Assembly: GCA_950295325.1 (NCBI GenBank)
Contig: OX485807.1
Span: forward strand, 40,888,440 to 40,952,439
DNA length: 64,000 nt
Reading direction: 5' to 3'
From: Polytrichum commune
Taxonomy: Eukaryota; Streptophyta; Polytrichopsida; Polytrichales; Polytrichaceae
The notes below the pieces were generated by a model. It had not been told where the DNA came from, ran no database searches, and saw only the letters and a list, made by a program, of their open reading frames with translations. This document shows, piece by piece, positions 9,201 to 18,352 of the stretch; positions within the stretch are counted from its first letter, which is position 1; each line of letters opens with the position of its first letter. The position numbers and the translations under genes are program-made.

Positions 9201-11314
9201 TGCTTAAAGTCTCTAAAAAACTCATGTGTTTGATAACATCATCATGTATGGGTAGGGGGTTTCGCCCCACTTTTGACAGTTTATAATGTGTAAGGAGTCT
9301 TCAAGTGATGCCAACCCCTCCAATTTTGGCGAATGGTTGTGGAGGCATTTTGACTTTGGCCAAAATATAGAAATGAATTTCATGGCAAACCTTAAAAGGC
9401 ACCTAAAATGATGCTCTTTAAAGTTTGACATGGAGCATTGTATTATATGATAACTATCTCTTGGCCAAAGTTAGACACCTCTGTAAACTTTCACCAAAAT
9501 TGGGGTCTCCAACACCACTTGAACGATCCTCGAACATTCTATAATGTCAAATGTGGGACAATACTCCCCACCAAAACAAAAAGTATTTGAGAGACACTTA
9601 AGGATAACTTGAATTTAAGAGTCACACGATTTGGTAGAATTGCAACGATTTTCCTTTCGTCTATACCAATTGAAAATAAGGTAAAACTTGATGGATTTAG
9701 TATGATAGAATTGATGAATTTGGTGTGGGATCCCTCACCATGGTGGAAGAATGTGAAAGCATCCACCACCTTCTGAGTGTCATTGGTGACTAGGTTCAGC
9801 ATCACTCCAGTGTTTGTGCTCACCAAGGACACTAACCGCATGGCTTGAAGCTGCCGCAATCCAATCCACCATTCATCAAATCAAAACACTAAACACCATT
9901 TCAAAACAAAACAAAACAAAAAACATTTGTTTGTCATGTCTCCACCAACAAAAATTAGTTTGAATCAGTTTGCAATTTTAGTGTACAGGTACCAGCAGAA
10001 TTTCAAGTGAAACCATCCAGTTTGTAGACAGAAACTTAGCAGGGGATCATCGAAGACCACCTTATCAAAGACGGTCATAGCAATAGTTGATCGTGCTCTC
10101 ATGCCGATCCTCTGGCTGAAGGTGAAGGAAGTGTGCACTGAAAGGCTTTGAATCACCGACGTCACCACCATAGCCACCACTATGATTGCCGCCCACCACC
10201 GCTGTACATCCTCACTCTTACTTCTTTGTACAATTAGTACTAAGGATTTCAAACAATACACCTGCACGATCAACGATTCCATCCTGTCAAGCATTATGTG
10301 ATGGTAGGATCCCTCATGAATAATGAGAATTTCCCCAATTTTTTCAGATTCACAATATGCACTGAAAGTCTTTGAATTAGCAACCACCACCAGTGCAGAT
10401 CATCATCGCGTTTTCTGCTTTGTGAGCATAGTTCTAAATCTTTCACACAGTACACCTGCACCAATCAATAAACTATTGAGCATGTTAGGCATTTTCTGGT
10501 GGAGTCCTTCATGAATTCTAAGAATTCCCTAACTTTTTCAGATTCACAACATTTTGCGCTGAAAGGCTTTGAATTACTGATGTGACCACCACAGCAACCA
10601 TCATCAGTGCAGATCATCATCAATTTTACTTCTTTGTAGAACCAGTTCTAAAGCTTTTACACTGGCAGTACACCTGCGTCGATCAATAAACTATTGGGCA
10701 TGTCAAGTATTTTGTGGTAGAATCCTTGGTGAATTATGAGAATTTCCCCAATTTTGTCAGATTGTGAAAAACTCTAGAGAGCTCACCTGAAGAATCATAC
10801 TTGACAACCAGAAAGGGTAGCACAGACTGCTCAGCATGAACTCATTACCCAGGCATCGGTAAAGGAGCGTCCAGACAGGAAGGTGAGATTCCCCGTTGAT
10901 CTTTCCTTTTCTGTTTTGCTTCTGTTTCTCATCCTCCACAGCCTTTGCCCACCGCATCTGACATTGAAATGTTGTCTCTTTTGGAATGAGGTCATACAAA
11001 TCTTCAGGCTGCAGCCCATGCCCCCAAGCCTCAGAGTACTGTTCTATTGAGTAAAAATCACTACAAGTAGTGCCATTTCAAGGGCAAGATAAATAATTAG
11101 AATTTAATGAGCTCGTTCGTGAGTTAAAAAAAGAGAGGGAAGAAGTTAATAGGAAATCGGATTGCACCGTCAGGGGCTTCTTGTTTCCAATTTTGATGAG
11201 AGATTCGAGCCAGTGCCAAGTTACGAAACTGGGAAGAGATGCTTTCAGCTGTGGGCTTGGTCCTCTTGTGCAGACCTCTATTCTCTCCCCTACTCCTCCA
11301 CTTTCAGTGTCCAT
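1..11314 (-). CDS. ABCC (MRP-type) ABC transporter, 5' two-thirds, 13 exons
   Basis: ATP-driven membrane exporter of the ABCC/MRP family; plant members move glutathione conjugates and other organic anions, usually into the vacuole. Thirteen minus-strand exons join in frame with GT-AG introns: 11314-11168, 11008-10787, 10261-10061, 9850-9739, 9114-9005, 8724-8506, 7888-7744, 6513-6410, 6179-5943, 4588-4394, 2914-2576, 923-613, 254-1. They give about 865 residues: TMD1 (about 27-410), NBD1 (about 421-680) with Walker [10 protein letters not shown], signature LSGGQ and Walker B SLVLLDDP, then a linker and the first helices of TMD2. The rest of TMD2 and NBD2 lies beyond the left edge. The chosen start (ATG 11314) gives a form without the N-terminal TMD0 bundle; an upstream exon is possible. 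No stop or frameshift is seen, so the gene looks functional. Substrate cannot be told from sequence. Confidence 0.9.
613..923 (-). CDS. ABCC exon 12: NBD1-TMD2 linker
   Basis: 103 codons plus two bases. Charged, Gly/Gln-rich linker ([10 protein letters not shown]) ending in [20 protein letters not shown] (20 residues), the family's 'L...E.r.eG.V.w..Y..Y' entry to TMD2. The donor GAGG|GTATGA is firm. The acceptor at 924 (ATGCAG) has a poor pyrimidine tract, so the exon's 5' edge is less certain. Confidence 0.82.
2205..2560 (-). repeat. Dispersed repeat G, reverse copy 1 (ABCC intron 11)
   Basis: About 360 bp, homologous to 5500-5870 and 6550-6930 with blocks 'TCTACCGATTAG', 'CTTGTGTTGCAT', 'GGATTGAAAATCA', 'GTTTGTTGATT'. 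It runs up to within about 15 bp of the exon 11 donor. No coding capacity seen. Confidence 0.65.
2576..2914 (-). CDS. ABCC exon 11: signature and Walker B of NBD1
   Basis: 113 codons, phase 0. Signature LSGGQ, Walker B LVLLDDP with a second D in place of the catalytic glutamate (usual for ABCC NBD1, the degenerate site), D-loop AAVD and switch VTHNKTSL. The usual switch motif is VTH[QN]. Donor ATG|GTAAGT. Confidence 0.94.
3495..4075. repeat. Two tandem copies of a 280-bp repeat in an ABCC intron
   Basis: Copies near 3495-3790 and 3795-4075 share blocks such as 'GCCATGAGGTATGTGAC', 'CAACTCTACAAACAA', 'GTTGGATCAACT' and 'GATTGTCATTTCAAG'. A shorter relative lies at about 4185-4340. Confidence 0.65.
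4394..4588 (-). CDS. ABCC exon 10: Q-loop of NBD1
   Basis: 65 codons, phase 0. [21 protein letters not shown] carries the Q-loop (in part [13 protein letters not shown]). Ends at HYTEI, and exon 11 begins [11 protein letters not shown], which rebuilds the family's '[14 protein letters not shown]' exactly across the junction. Confidence 0.92.
4725..5070 (+). repeat. Dispersed repeat G, forward copy
   Basis: In ABCC intron 9. Shares 'GAGTGGTATGTGATTAGGTG', 'GTGTGCTCAAAATATG', 'TCATATGAGCTTTGAAAATT' and 'CATATCTTACCAGAAGTGGG' with the other forward copies. Confidence 0.6.
5500..5870 (-). repeat. Dispersed repeat G, reverse copy 2 (ABCC intron 9)
   Basis: Same family and orientation as the copies at 2205-2560 and 6550-6930, ending in CACACACCAATCAA then 'TAGGTGCCCGATCAAGGAAA'. 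Ends about 75 bp before exon 9. Confidence 0.65.
5943..6179 (-). CDS. ABCC exon 9: Walker A of NBD1
   Basis: 79 codons. Contains the A-loop region GEFSWN, then [24 protein letters not shown] read in part as the Walker [10 protein letters not shown]. The donor GAG|GTAACA is followed immediately by a (TTC)10 run in the intron. Confidence 0.93.
6410..6513 (-). CDS. ABCC exon 8
   Basis: Two bases plus 34 codons linking TMD1 to NBD1. [18 protein letters not shown] is the conserved 'I...seaivalqRiq.fL' elbow. Donor GAG|GTGACC. Confidence 0.86.
6550..6930 (-). repeat. Dispersed repeat G, reverse copy 3 (ABCC intron 7)
   Basis: Third same-orientation copy in the gene, ending in CACACACCAATCAATATAG then 'TGTCCGATTAAGAAAAGTAA'. 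The three introns share this insertion type. Confidence 0.65.
7009..7333. mobile_element. CACTA-type MITE, complete, with CTA target duplication
   Basis: 325 bp. Left end CACTAGTAGAAAACTATGCC, right end is its complement with one mismatch (GGCATAGTTTTCAACTAGTG). Flanked by the 3-bp duplication CTA (7006-7008 and 7334-7336), as expected for the CACTA/En-Spm superfamily. Almost all of it is an inverted repeat, with inner arms TAATATACCGTTGGAAAG and its complement, so a transcript would form a long hairpin. Sits in ABCC intron 7; no transposase. Confidence 0.9.
7345..7700 (+). repeat. Dispersed repeat G, forward copy
   Basis: Homologous to 7905-8400, 4725-5070 and 34975-35345: shared 'CACCTA.ATTTGAG.GGTATGT', 'TGTGCTCAAAA', 'CATATGACCATTTAA' and 'TCCTAGGAGAAG' blocks. 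Opposite orientation to the copies in introns 7, 9 and 11. Confidence 0.6.
7744..7888 (-). CDS. ABCC exon 7
   Basis: 48 codons plus one base; last helices of TMD1 ([18 protein letters not shown], then [16 protein letters not shown]). Acceptor TTGCAG|GAT, donor TCAG|GTACTT. Confidence 0.88.
7905..8400 (+). repeat. Dispersed repeat G, forward copy
   Basis: In ABCC intron 6. Carries the same ordered blocks as 7345-7700 ('GATTCGGTTACTTA', 'GGTATGTGGATTGGTGTGGC', 'ACGTGCTCAAAA', 'TCATATGAGCTC'), with about 60 bp of unrelated GC-rich sequence near 8200-8260. Confidence 0.6.
8506..8724 (-). CDS. ABCC exon 6
   Basis: 73 codons, phase 0. Encodes the cytoplasmic helix region with [22 protein letters not shown], matching the family's 'D.RV....E.L.GI+..K...WE'. 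The donor AGG|GTAAAG was chosen over an upstream GT because it gives the exact family spacing (25 residues from KA to TF) into exon 7. Confidence 0.87.
9005..9114 (-). CDS. ABCC exon 5
   Basis: Two bases plus 36 codons: one strongly hydrophobic TMD1 helix pair ([19 protein letters not shown]) ending MLTQPFQ, the expected 'P.Q' turn. Acceptor TGTGCAG|TTT, donor CAG|GTTCAT. Confidence 0.87.
9739..9850 (-). CDS. ABCC exon 4
   Basis: 37 codons plus one base. Contains [20 protein letters not shown], the family's 'tGeivNLms.D.q' coupling-helix region. Donor CATG|GTGAGG; the split codon is completed by exon 5 to give HHVWFG. Confidence 0.88.
10061..10261 (-). CDS. ABCC exon 3
   Basis: 67 codons, phase 0. 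Acceptor GTGCAG|GTG, donor AAG|GTGGTC. Encodes a hydrophobic helix ([20 protein letters not shown]) and the conserved RIGMRARS motif of TMD1. The acceptor is supported because the same CAG|GTGTAYTG junction recurs in two decayed copies of this exon in the preceding intron. Confidence 0.85.
10262..10760 (-). repeat. Tandem decayed copies of ABCC exon 3 with flanking intron
   Basis: The 190-bp stretch covering exon 3's first half and its upstream intron recurs twice more in the same orientation upstream. Each copy keeps the CAG|GTGTAYTG acceptor junction and a remnant of the 'ATTCAAAG.CTTTCAG.GCA' exon text (VIQSLS in the gene). One copy has an in-frame deletion but no stop through the region; the other has a stop. 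These are not part of my gene model. Confidence 0.75.
10787..11008 (-). CDS. ABCC exon 2
   Basis: 74 codons, phase 0 at both ends. Acceptor CTGCAG|CCT, donor CAG|GTGAGC. Begins [11 protein letters not shown], the conserved 'EDLY.L' segment that follows the lasso motif of ABCC proteins, then runs into the first TMD1 helix ([15 protein letters not shown]). Confidence 0.88.
11168..11314 (-). CDS. ABCC exon 1 (as modelled)
   Basis: 49 codons from ATG at 11314 to donor ACG|GTGCAA. Contains the family's pre-TMD1 motif, here [24 protein letters not shown] read in part as [15 protein letters not shown], the usual 'F.W..PL...G.K..L' segment. The frame stays open a little upstream of the ATG, and a possible acceptor (CTTCAG before 11350) means the true start could be in an earlier exon. 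Confidence 0.75.
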
Positions 11315-11329
11315 CGCACTCCTAGTCTC

Positions 11330-12290
11330 AATTTCACCACAATCCTTAGAACCTGAAGCTCTTGAGAGTTAGCCACTTGCACATGATGATGATGATGATG
11401 ATGATGATGATAAAACTCTACCCAAGAACTTTTGGAGCAGCAAGATGGAGATTTTGTCACAAATGTAAAAGCTTCCAAACATCGACACGTAATACAGGTT
11501 CAACAACTCAAGAACTAGAGAGTTGAAGTAACCCATACATAGAATATATATATATATATATACAAATAGAATGGACTTCTTCATATCCCTGTAGAAAACA
11601 CCACCGCTCTCCATTTCATCACATGGACTCAGGATGCTTCACATGCAACATTGCAACTAAAGGTCTCTTTGGATCACTTTTGTTTCATCACAATCCTCAG
11701 AACCTGAGACTCTTGAGAGGAAGCCACTTGCACATGACAATGATGATGATTTCTAAACATCTACCCAAACCTGAAGTCGCTCTAATTCGGAAACAGAGGA
11801 TCATGTGCTGGATGCTCATGAAATTCTGTCACAACAAAAAATGAAGGTAACTCTAATTCGAGCAAACATCTGAGGATTTCACCCTCAATCCTTCAAGAGG
11901 TAGAATGGTGTGATTAAATCCCATACATGAAGGGTAAGAGCAGTACTTCTTCAGTGCGTGACAGCAAATGCCTGCTAGCAGCCCAGCTCTAAATCTCATC
12001 TCATCGCTTCTCTAATTTCATCACAATCCTTACAATCTGAACCTCTTGCACTTTAAAACTCTACACAGTTTGGAATCCACAAGCTCATGAAATTTTGCCA
12101 CAAAACAAGCACATCTCCAGAATCAGTCTCTGAAACACTTGAAGAACTACTAACGGAGATCACATTATATAGAATCCCCTACAGGAAGGTAGTAGAGTCA
12201 CACTTTCTCTAGCACGTTCAAATTCCTGACACTTAAGTACTCGTACTCGCACCGCTCTACATTTCATCACAGGGACTTCCCTCAGAATAT
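11330..12290. repeat. Three degenerate tandem repeats of about 300-350 bp at the ABCC 5' end
   Basis: Units start near 11330, 11680 and 12005 with TTTCATCACAATCCT followed by AGAACCTGAAGCTCTTGAG-like text, and include ACTTGCACATGA and CTACCCAA blocks. Units A and C end with ACCGCTCT.CATTTCATCAC. The first unit abuts the modelled ABCC start. It contains a (GAT)n and a (TA)n microsatellite (11384-11410, 11547-11563). Confidence 0.7.
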
Positions 12291-14490
12291 TTCACATGCA
12301 CCACCGGATTGTTACGATTCAGATACCATCAAGCAGTGCTATTTTATTGTTTTGGCTTCAAGATGCCAACTTGCGCCAAAATCGGATTGCTATAACTCAG
12401 ATACCAACTTTATGACGTGACTCCACCTTTTTGTGGAAAACTTACATCCTATCGTCAGCTTCAAATTTCGATGAAACAAACAAGATGCCAAATCGCATTC
12501 TTCATCATGCATTGTATAGCCAACATGCAGATATTCATAAAACAAAAACAAAAACACAAACACAAACACAAACAAACAAACAAACAAACTATTCAAAAAT
12601 AAATTAAAGAATTAAAATTGTAAAAAACCTGCCATCGAGAATCTATAAGGAAAACTTGTCACATATGAGTCCGAATCTTTACTTGAGAAGACTGTATATT
12701 ATACTAAAGCTCCTAATAAGTTTTGGTCCTTTTCTCAAGAAGGGGGGATCAACAACAATAGCCTGTTCTGATTGCTCCCAATCATCTCCACCAACAAACA
12801 AAGGACATTGATTCATCAGTGTAATACTAGAGTTATCCGTGAAGTCCCTCCAAGAGGGACGAATCCTTGGGATTAATCCTTCTTCGAGAAAACTTTCTAT
12901 TCTTGTTTACTTCAAGGCTGGTGTAGATACCCAGGATGGAATCATTGACCAAGGTGAAATGCGTGAAGCATATTTTTCAATCATACACAAGCGCATGTGT
13001 AAAGTTGAAGATGTGTGACATTGCTAGAATTTCCTTTCAAGGCAATACACTTGTACACTGATACATGCAATTAGGTTGCCCCACGCTAATTTATGGACAT
13101 TTGACACTATTTCGGATATTTGTTACCACAATATGGAAATACATAGAATGTTTATGATGATGATGATGATGATGGTTGCCATATGGATTGATTAACAAAG
13201 TTATAAGATTTTGTGATTTGGGTTTGAACCAAGGTAATTTGCATGGGTAGAGAGGTAACCTATTCATGACGGCAGCCTAAGTGCACATATTAGTGTACAT
13301 AACATTGTGAAGACATGGGTATGGGCATTCTGACCACTTTACATAAACATGCAACTTAGGGAAGCTAGCATATACAGGGAAACAAAAAACCATAGTGACC
13401 TTTTTAACCCTTGAAGGTCAAAGTCCAAAACTCACCAAAATCATCTAAAAATCATTTGCTTCATTAGTGGCTTGTTACAAAAGAAAATTGTACCTTTAAT
13501 GGCGAATTTGATCGTACAAACGGCATGTTTGTAAAATCATGATTTTCACACAAAATTTCAACCATCCATGTGTCTTAATTTAGAAGATTAGAGTGTAATC
13601 ATGTACACTAGTATTGGCAGATAGAGGTGGTTGTCCCAACACAAAACAAAAAAAAAACAAAAAAAAAACCTTCTCGGCCTTAAGGACTAACATGTACATA
13701 TTTGGCCCATTAATGTTGCTATGGTGACTTTTGATTCCTTGTGAGCCCAAAATCGTGCCCACATGTGGTGATTAACTCTTCGAACCCAATTTTTGTTTGA
13801 CTTTGATGTGTTATGTTTATTCACAAAACATAAAAAGAGTGAAGTGTGGTGTGGATTTAAGTTTAGGCATTAGAATGTGTTGTGTGATTATTTCAAGGTT
13901 GAATTCAATAAGAGGATGCCTTGATAATGTGAGTAGGGGGTAAGGTGAAGCAAGGTGAGCTCCGCGGGTTAAATGCCCACTTTTGGATCCACCTTGGTAG
14001 TTTAGGAGGAAGGAAGCTTGGTGGATGGGGATTAGTCCCTACTTTGGAGGAGAAGGTTAAAGGATTGTGATTGGGGGTGCTAATCCTCTCACCCTATCCT
14101 CACCTCTCTCTCCCTCTCTCCCTCTCTCCCTCTTTGCTACTTAAGGTGTTCTCTCTCATTTTCCTCTCTCTCCATCAAGTGCTCTCAAGGGAGCAAGCTC
14201 TTAAGAGCTTGAGCCACGTGGGTGGGTTATTAGTTTTTAGTGAAGGTAGTTAGTTAAGCTCTCTCTCTCAATGCCTTCCAAGTGGGGGAGCTCTTAGAGT
14301 TTAAGATTGGACGTGTTGATTAGTTAGTAGTTAGTGAAATTAGCGTATTAGATTAGTTCATTACTTAGGAGCAAGGAAAAGGAAAGAAGGAGAAAGACTT
14401 AGAAAACATGTGATTAGGGAATGAGAGGGTTTGTATTAAGGTGCAACTAGTAGCTGGGTTACCCATTCGGGTATTGTAACTCCATGGACT
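12290..14490. other. Intergenic, no gene seen
   Basis: AT-rich with a CAAACA-type simple repeat (12545-12592), a (GAT)n run (13149-13172) and a CT-rich stretch (14099-14180, CTCTCTCC repeats). The downstream GTGTTCTCTCTC region and the GC tandem array that follows resemble a leader or LTR-like segment, but I find no ends, primer-binding site or coding sequence. Confidence 0.5.
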
Positions 14491-14492
14491 TA

Positions 14493-14786
14493 GACTGCAG
14501 CTGGCTGCTAGTGGGTTACACCACACCGAGACCGTGGTGACTGCAGCTGGGCTGCTGGTGGGTTAGACCACACCGAGACCGTGGCAGACTGCAGCTGGGC
14601 TGCTGGGGGTTAGACCACACCGAGACCGTGGCGACTGCAGCTGGGCTGCTGGTGGGTTAGACCACACCGAGACCGTGGCAGACTGCAGCTGGGCTGCTGG
14701 GGGTTAGACCACACCGAGACTGTGGCAAACTGCAGCTGGGCTGCTGGGGGTTAGACCACACCGAGACCGTGGCAGACTGCAGCTGC
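14493..14786. repeat. 48-bp tandem repeat, about six units
   Basis: Units read GACTGCAGCTGGGCTGCTG then 'GGGTTAGACCACACCGAGAC' then CGTGGC, 45-49 bp long. Short (GGGGG) and long (GGTGGG) variants roughly alternate, suggesting expansion partly as two-unit blocks. No open frame spans the array. Confidence 0.9.
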
Positions 14787-15381
14787 AAGGCTTAGCAACA
14801 AATCATTTTAGACCATCTAGGGGTTAGCAAGGCTAGTTCAATTAGTAAGTGTTAGCACATAAAACAAAAAACTAAATCACATTAGGCCACTTTAGGGGTG
14901 GCTAAATAGTTAGATTCATTGGGCTAGTTGGTACCACGTGTGGGTTGTATGAGTGTGTTTAACCATTGATAAAAGTGTTTTTCAACACTTGCACCGATCG
15001 GTCAAAATAACTCACTTGCATTATTAATGGAGAATGTGGAGGACTCTTGCAATGGCAAGAGAAATGGGGTGAAGATCAAAAGAGTGAGGGGAATGTCCGT
15101 AAGGGCATGTGCGGCTAAAGCCGCGGGTTGGACTCTTGAGAAAGCCAACTCTAGCACGAGCCAAGAGGCCAACATTAATAAAGCACAATGAGTGAGACAA
15201 TATGTGTTCATTTGAACATGAAAATTACCTTGCACATGGTTCAATATTGTAATAAATAAATGTGATTCTCAAAGTCATCACCCGGACTAGGACGCTAAAG
15301 GGTGGTGGATTTGGCCTCACATTCCTCTTTTGATAGCATTGACCTTATAAGGAAATAATCAATGCTATCATGTAGATTTTA

Positions 15382-16418
15382 CTCAGGGGGTGGATTCTTC
15401 ATACCATGTATGAAGTAACGTGAGTGTTAAAATGGGTATTCTTTTGAAACATTGCCATACATAGTGTACATAAGGGAGCAATGTTGGATTTCTCTAGGGA
15501 TTACAAATAAGAAGGCCATTGAAAATCTTAAGGTAACGGTAGAAGTACAAAATGGAGTCGGAGATGAAGCCATGATGGCAAAATTCAAGTCGGCAATAGC
15601 CAACGTTTCTATTCTTTTTCTCTTCTTTACAAAAGGGAGTCCAAAGGTTTAGAGGAATAAATAATATTGGATATGCTAGTTTCATCCAAATTATGTTTTC
15701 GTTCATAAATCATCAATTGGTTACCATCCTAAATGACTACCTAGTCCATCTTGTTAGAATTTGCTTTTGTGTTTTAAGCTATACCAACCTAGCGGCTCTT
15801 CGAACAGCTTCCTTCAGTTTTGCTCTCCGGAATGAGCCATGCCATGGAAGACCATTTGAATCTACAAAGCCTTTGACTACCAAGACTTGGTATATTGGAA
15901 ATATTTATAGATTGTGCCACAACTAGGTAATATGTGGGTAGAGTATAGAGAACCTATTAACCTAATGGCCCACCCTTTGCATATGGAGATAGGGTTATGT
16001 TGATATCAAAAGTCAAATGAGTCAAAGTGGACTTATGACTTAGTTGATCATATGATGGTAAATCTAGATGTTATTATTGCCCTAGGTTTAAAGGCGTACG
16101 TTCTAGGGTCAACCTTTTATAACCTACATCCAATGGATAAAAAAGCATTCTATAACTTTGTAATTGGAATATGAAAATGGGTTGCATATATGTAATGTTT
16201 AGGCCTATTTGTTTCAAAATGTAAATTTTGTGTATGTAGTAGAGACATTTATCACATCAATTTAAAATTATTGGTTTAAATACATAAGTCTATTATCTAG
16301 CATAACACTAGTACTTATACATTTGTTTTCCTCCATAAATCTCTCATAGATAGGGGTTAATTTAATGGTCACCCATGCACGTCATTTAGAATTCCAATGA
16401 AGACTACATTTCCGGGAG
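15382..16418 (+). mobile_element. F-family element, copy F1
   Basis: Left end CTCAGGGGGTGGATTCTTCA, right end the complement type (...CCAATGAAGACTACA then TTTCCGGGAG). Contains the family's coding segment at 16025-16174. Forms the left arm of a large inverted pair with F2. No transposase recognised. Confidence 0.6.
16025..16174 (+). pseudogene. Conserved 49-residue C-terminal segment in F1
   Basis: Open for exactly 49 codons to a stop, starting KWTYDLVDHMMVNLD and ending FYNFVIGI. It aligns without gaps to the F4 protein (25 of 49 identical by my count). Upstream, the matching GLCWYQK reads GLC-stop-YQK here, so the copy is broken. Function unknown; I do not recognise the family. Confidence 0.55.
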
Positions 16419-17234
16419 CTTGTACACCTATGGAATGTAGATTGTGATCACTCTTCCCAATGGACACCTAGTATATTTGAATGGTATATGGCCAGGCTTG
16501 TTGAAAAGAGCAAACACTAAACACACACATGATTGAAGAGATTCGACTACATGTTCCAAGTATATACACCATTCTAGGTTTAATAGTCAACACAATTAAG
16601 AGGGACTCTGTAGTGATCTTTGCTTTGATCTCTTATGGCATTTCTATCTCAAGTCCAATTTTGAAACTTGAAATGATTGTCTTTTTGAATTGCAGTTGCT
16701 AACCCGTTGAGACATTTCTTAATGTATAGAGTGATCGAACCTTGTTTATGGAGCTGAAAGTTATAGTTAGGTTTTTGTTATGGATTACAACAACAAAACC
16801 CATAATATTTAGTCCTAAGGAAGAGTGGTCTAATGTCTACAAGGTTAATATCACATTGGTTTAAGAAATTCTACAATAATTTAAGGTTCTTTCATTGTAA
16901 TGCCCATTTGACAAGGCTCACTGCTCATTATTTTACCTCTTGGGAATTCACTGTGCTTATTTTAGTCTTGAGTGAGTTTGTCCTAAATGAAGACTCCTAA
17001 AATTATAATGACGTGCTTCTAAGGTTGTCATGTAACTCTTTGGTTTTGGCGATAGTCTTTTCTATTGCCAAAGTTTTGCAAAGGACTTTCGTCCATATGG
17101 GGTTCGTGATTGTTCGTTATTATAAATGATATTAGGTTAATTCTTATCATAATTCAAAGTGCTCGTTCATTTCTTTAATATTCCATTCATTCCCATCGAA
17201 AGTCTCAAACTCGCTTATTTCATGCCATTAATCA
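16419..17234. repeat. Spacer of the F1/F2 inverted pair
   Basis: Includes a degraded piece of repeat G (about 16470-16620). The equivalent spacer of the F5/F6 pair (40162-40694) also contains repeat G, so the two composites share architecture. No gene seen. Confidence 0.5.
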
Positions 17235-17964
17235 TCCCCAAGGGTGGACTCTTTATTGGAAACCTAAAGGACATGCATGGGTGACTATGAAATGAAACCC
17301 CCTAATACCAAAAAAAATTATGGAGGAAAAAAAATGTATATGTACTTATGGTAGGCTAGAAAATGGATTCATATATTTGTACGAAGCTTTTCAATTCAGT
17401 GTGATCAATATCTCCACTACATACACAAAACATCAATCATGGAATAAATAAGCCTTTATTACATACAGAATCAACTTCCAGTTTCTCATGAGAAAGCTAT
17501 TGATTGTTTTTCATCCATAGGATGTAACTCATAATTATCTGACCCTAAAACACAATTCATGGAAGCTAAGGTAGTAGTATTACCTAGAAATCACCATCGT
17601 ATGATTAGTTGAATCATAAGTGCACTTTGATCCAATTTGGAAAAACCTAAAACCCAAAATTTATGCAAACCTTGACAATAATGGACAGGGTAATCTTTGA
17701 GGATGACTACCATATAATAACAATGAAAGACAATGTAAACTAGATGAAACTAGCTTATCTATCGTCAATCTCTTCGCTAAATCTAAAGGTCCCCTTATGT
17801 ACATCTACCTTTACTTCAAAAAAAAATTAATTCCCTATTTAAATGTACACATTAAAGAAAACATTACCTCTCCCTTATGTATATAATGTATATTAATAAA
17901 TCAAATAATACCCCTTCCTACACTCACGTTAGTTCATACATGGTAGGAAAAGTCCACCCCCTAG
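17235..17964 (-). mobile_element. F-family element, copy F2 (inverted relative to F1)
   Basis: Ends AGGGTGGACTCTTTATTGGA and the complement of CTAGGGGGTGGACTTTTCCT. Its reverse complement aligns along nearly the whole length with F1, including the 'GATGTAACTCATAATTATCT' block (complement of the ELHP coding region). The coding segment is degraded. Confidence 0.6.
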
Positions 17965-18352
17965 ATATTCGTCACACAACACACATTGGCTTGCTTAGAC
18001 TCTGCAAAATCTCCTATATAGAAGTATAAGCAATAGCCATTTACTCCTAGTAAAAAATCATCATCAAGGCTTAAGCATGTTACAAAATATAATGAATTCA
18101 AATTTGTGCTCATGTAAGAGTATGTTCTTCTTGACTAGACCTCAATCCTATAAGGTAGTGTCATTTGCCTCCACCTAAGTTTTTGTCTTATCAATTCTTA
18201 ACTTATCTTAAGTATCTCATCTCTTTTGTCATGTGATAACAACCTAACAAACATATGATTGCTTCCTCTTTGGAGCTCTTCCATCTTTTGGCTCACTCTT
18301 CACTCGCCCTCTCACAACTTACCAGCTTGAAGTTACTTCCTACGCTCCCTCA

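Noticed and set aside
11290-11614. Minus-strand frames with His9 and Ser9 runs
   Set aside because: The runs are translations of the (GAT)n microsatellite at 11384-11410, and the hydrophobic part comes from a (TA)n run.
15002-15244. 80-codon minus-strand hydrophobic frame
   Set aside because: No splice sites, homology or second supporting exon; it lies in repeat-rich DNA.
15382-17964. The whole F1-F2 region as a Mutator-like element with 9-10-bp duplications
   Set aside because: The flanks AGATTTTACTC and AGATATTCGTC match at only 8 of 11 positions, and F4 shows that a single arm is a complete element with its own ends and an 8-bp duplication.
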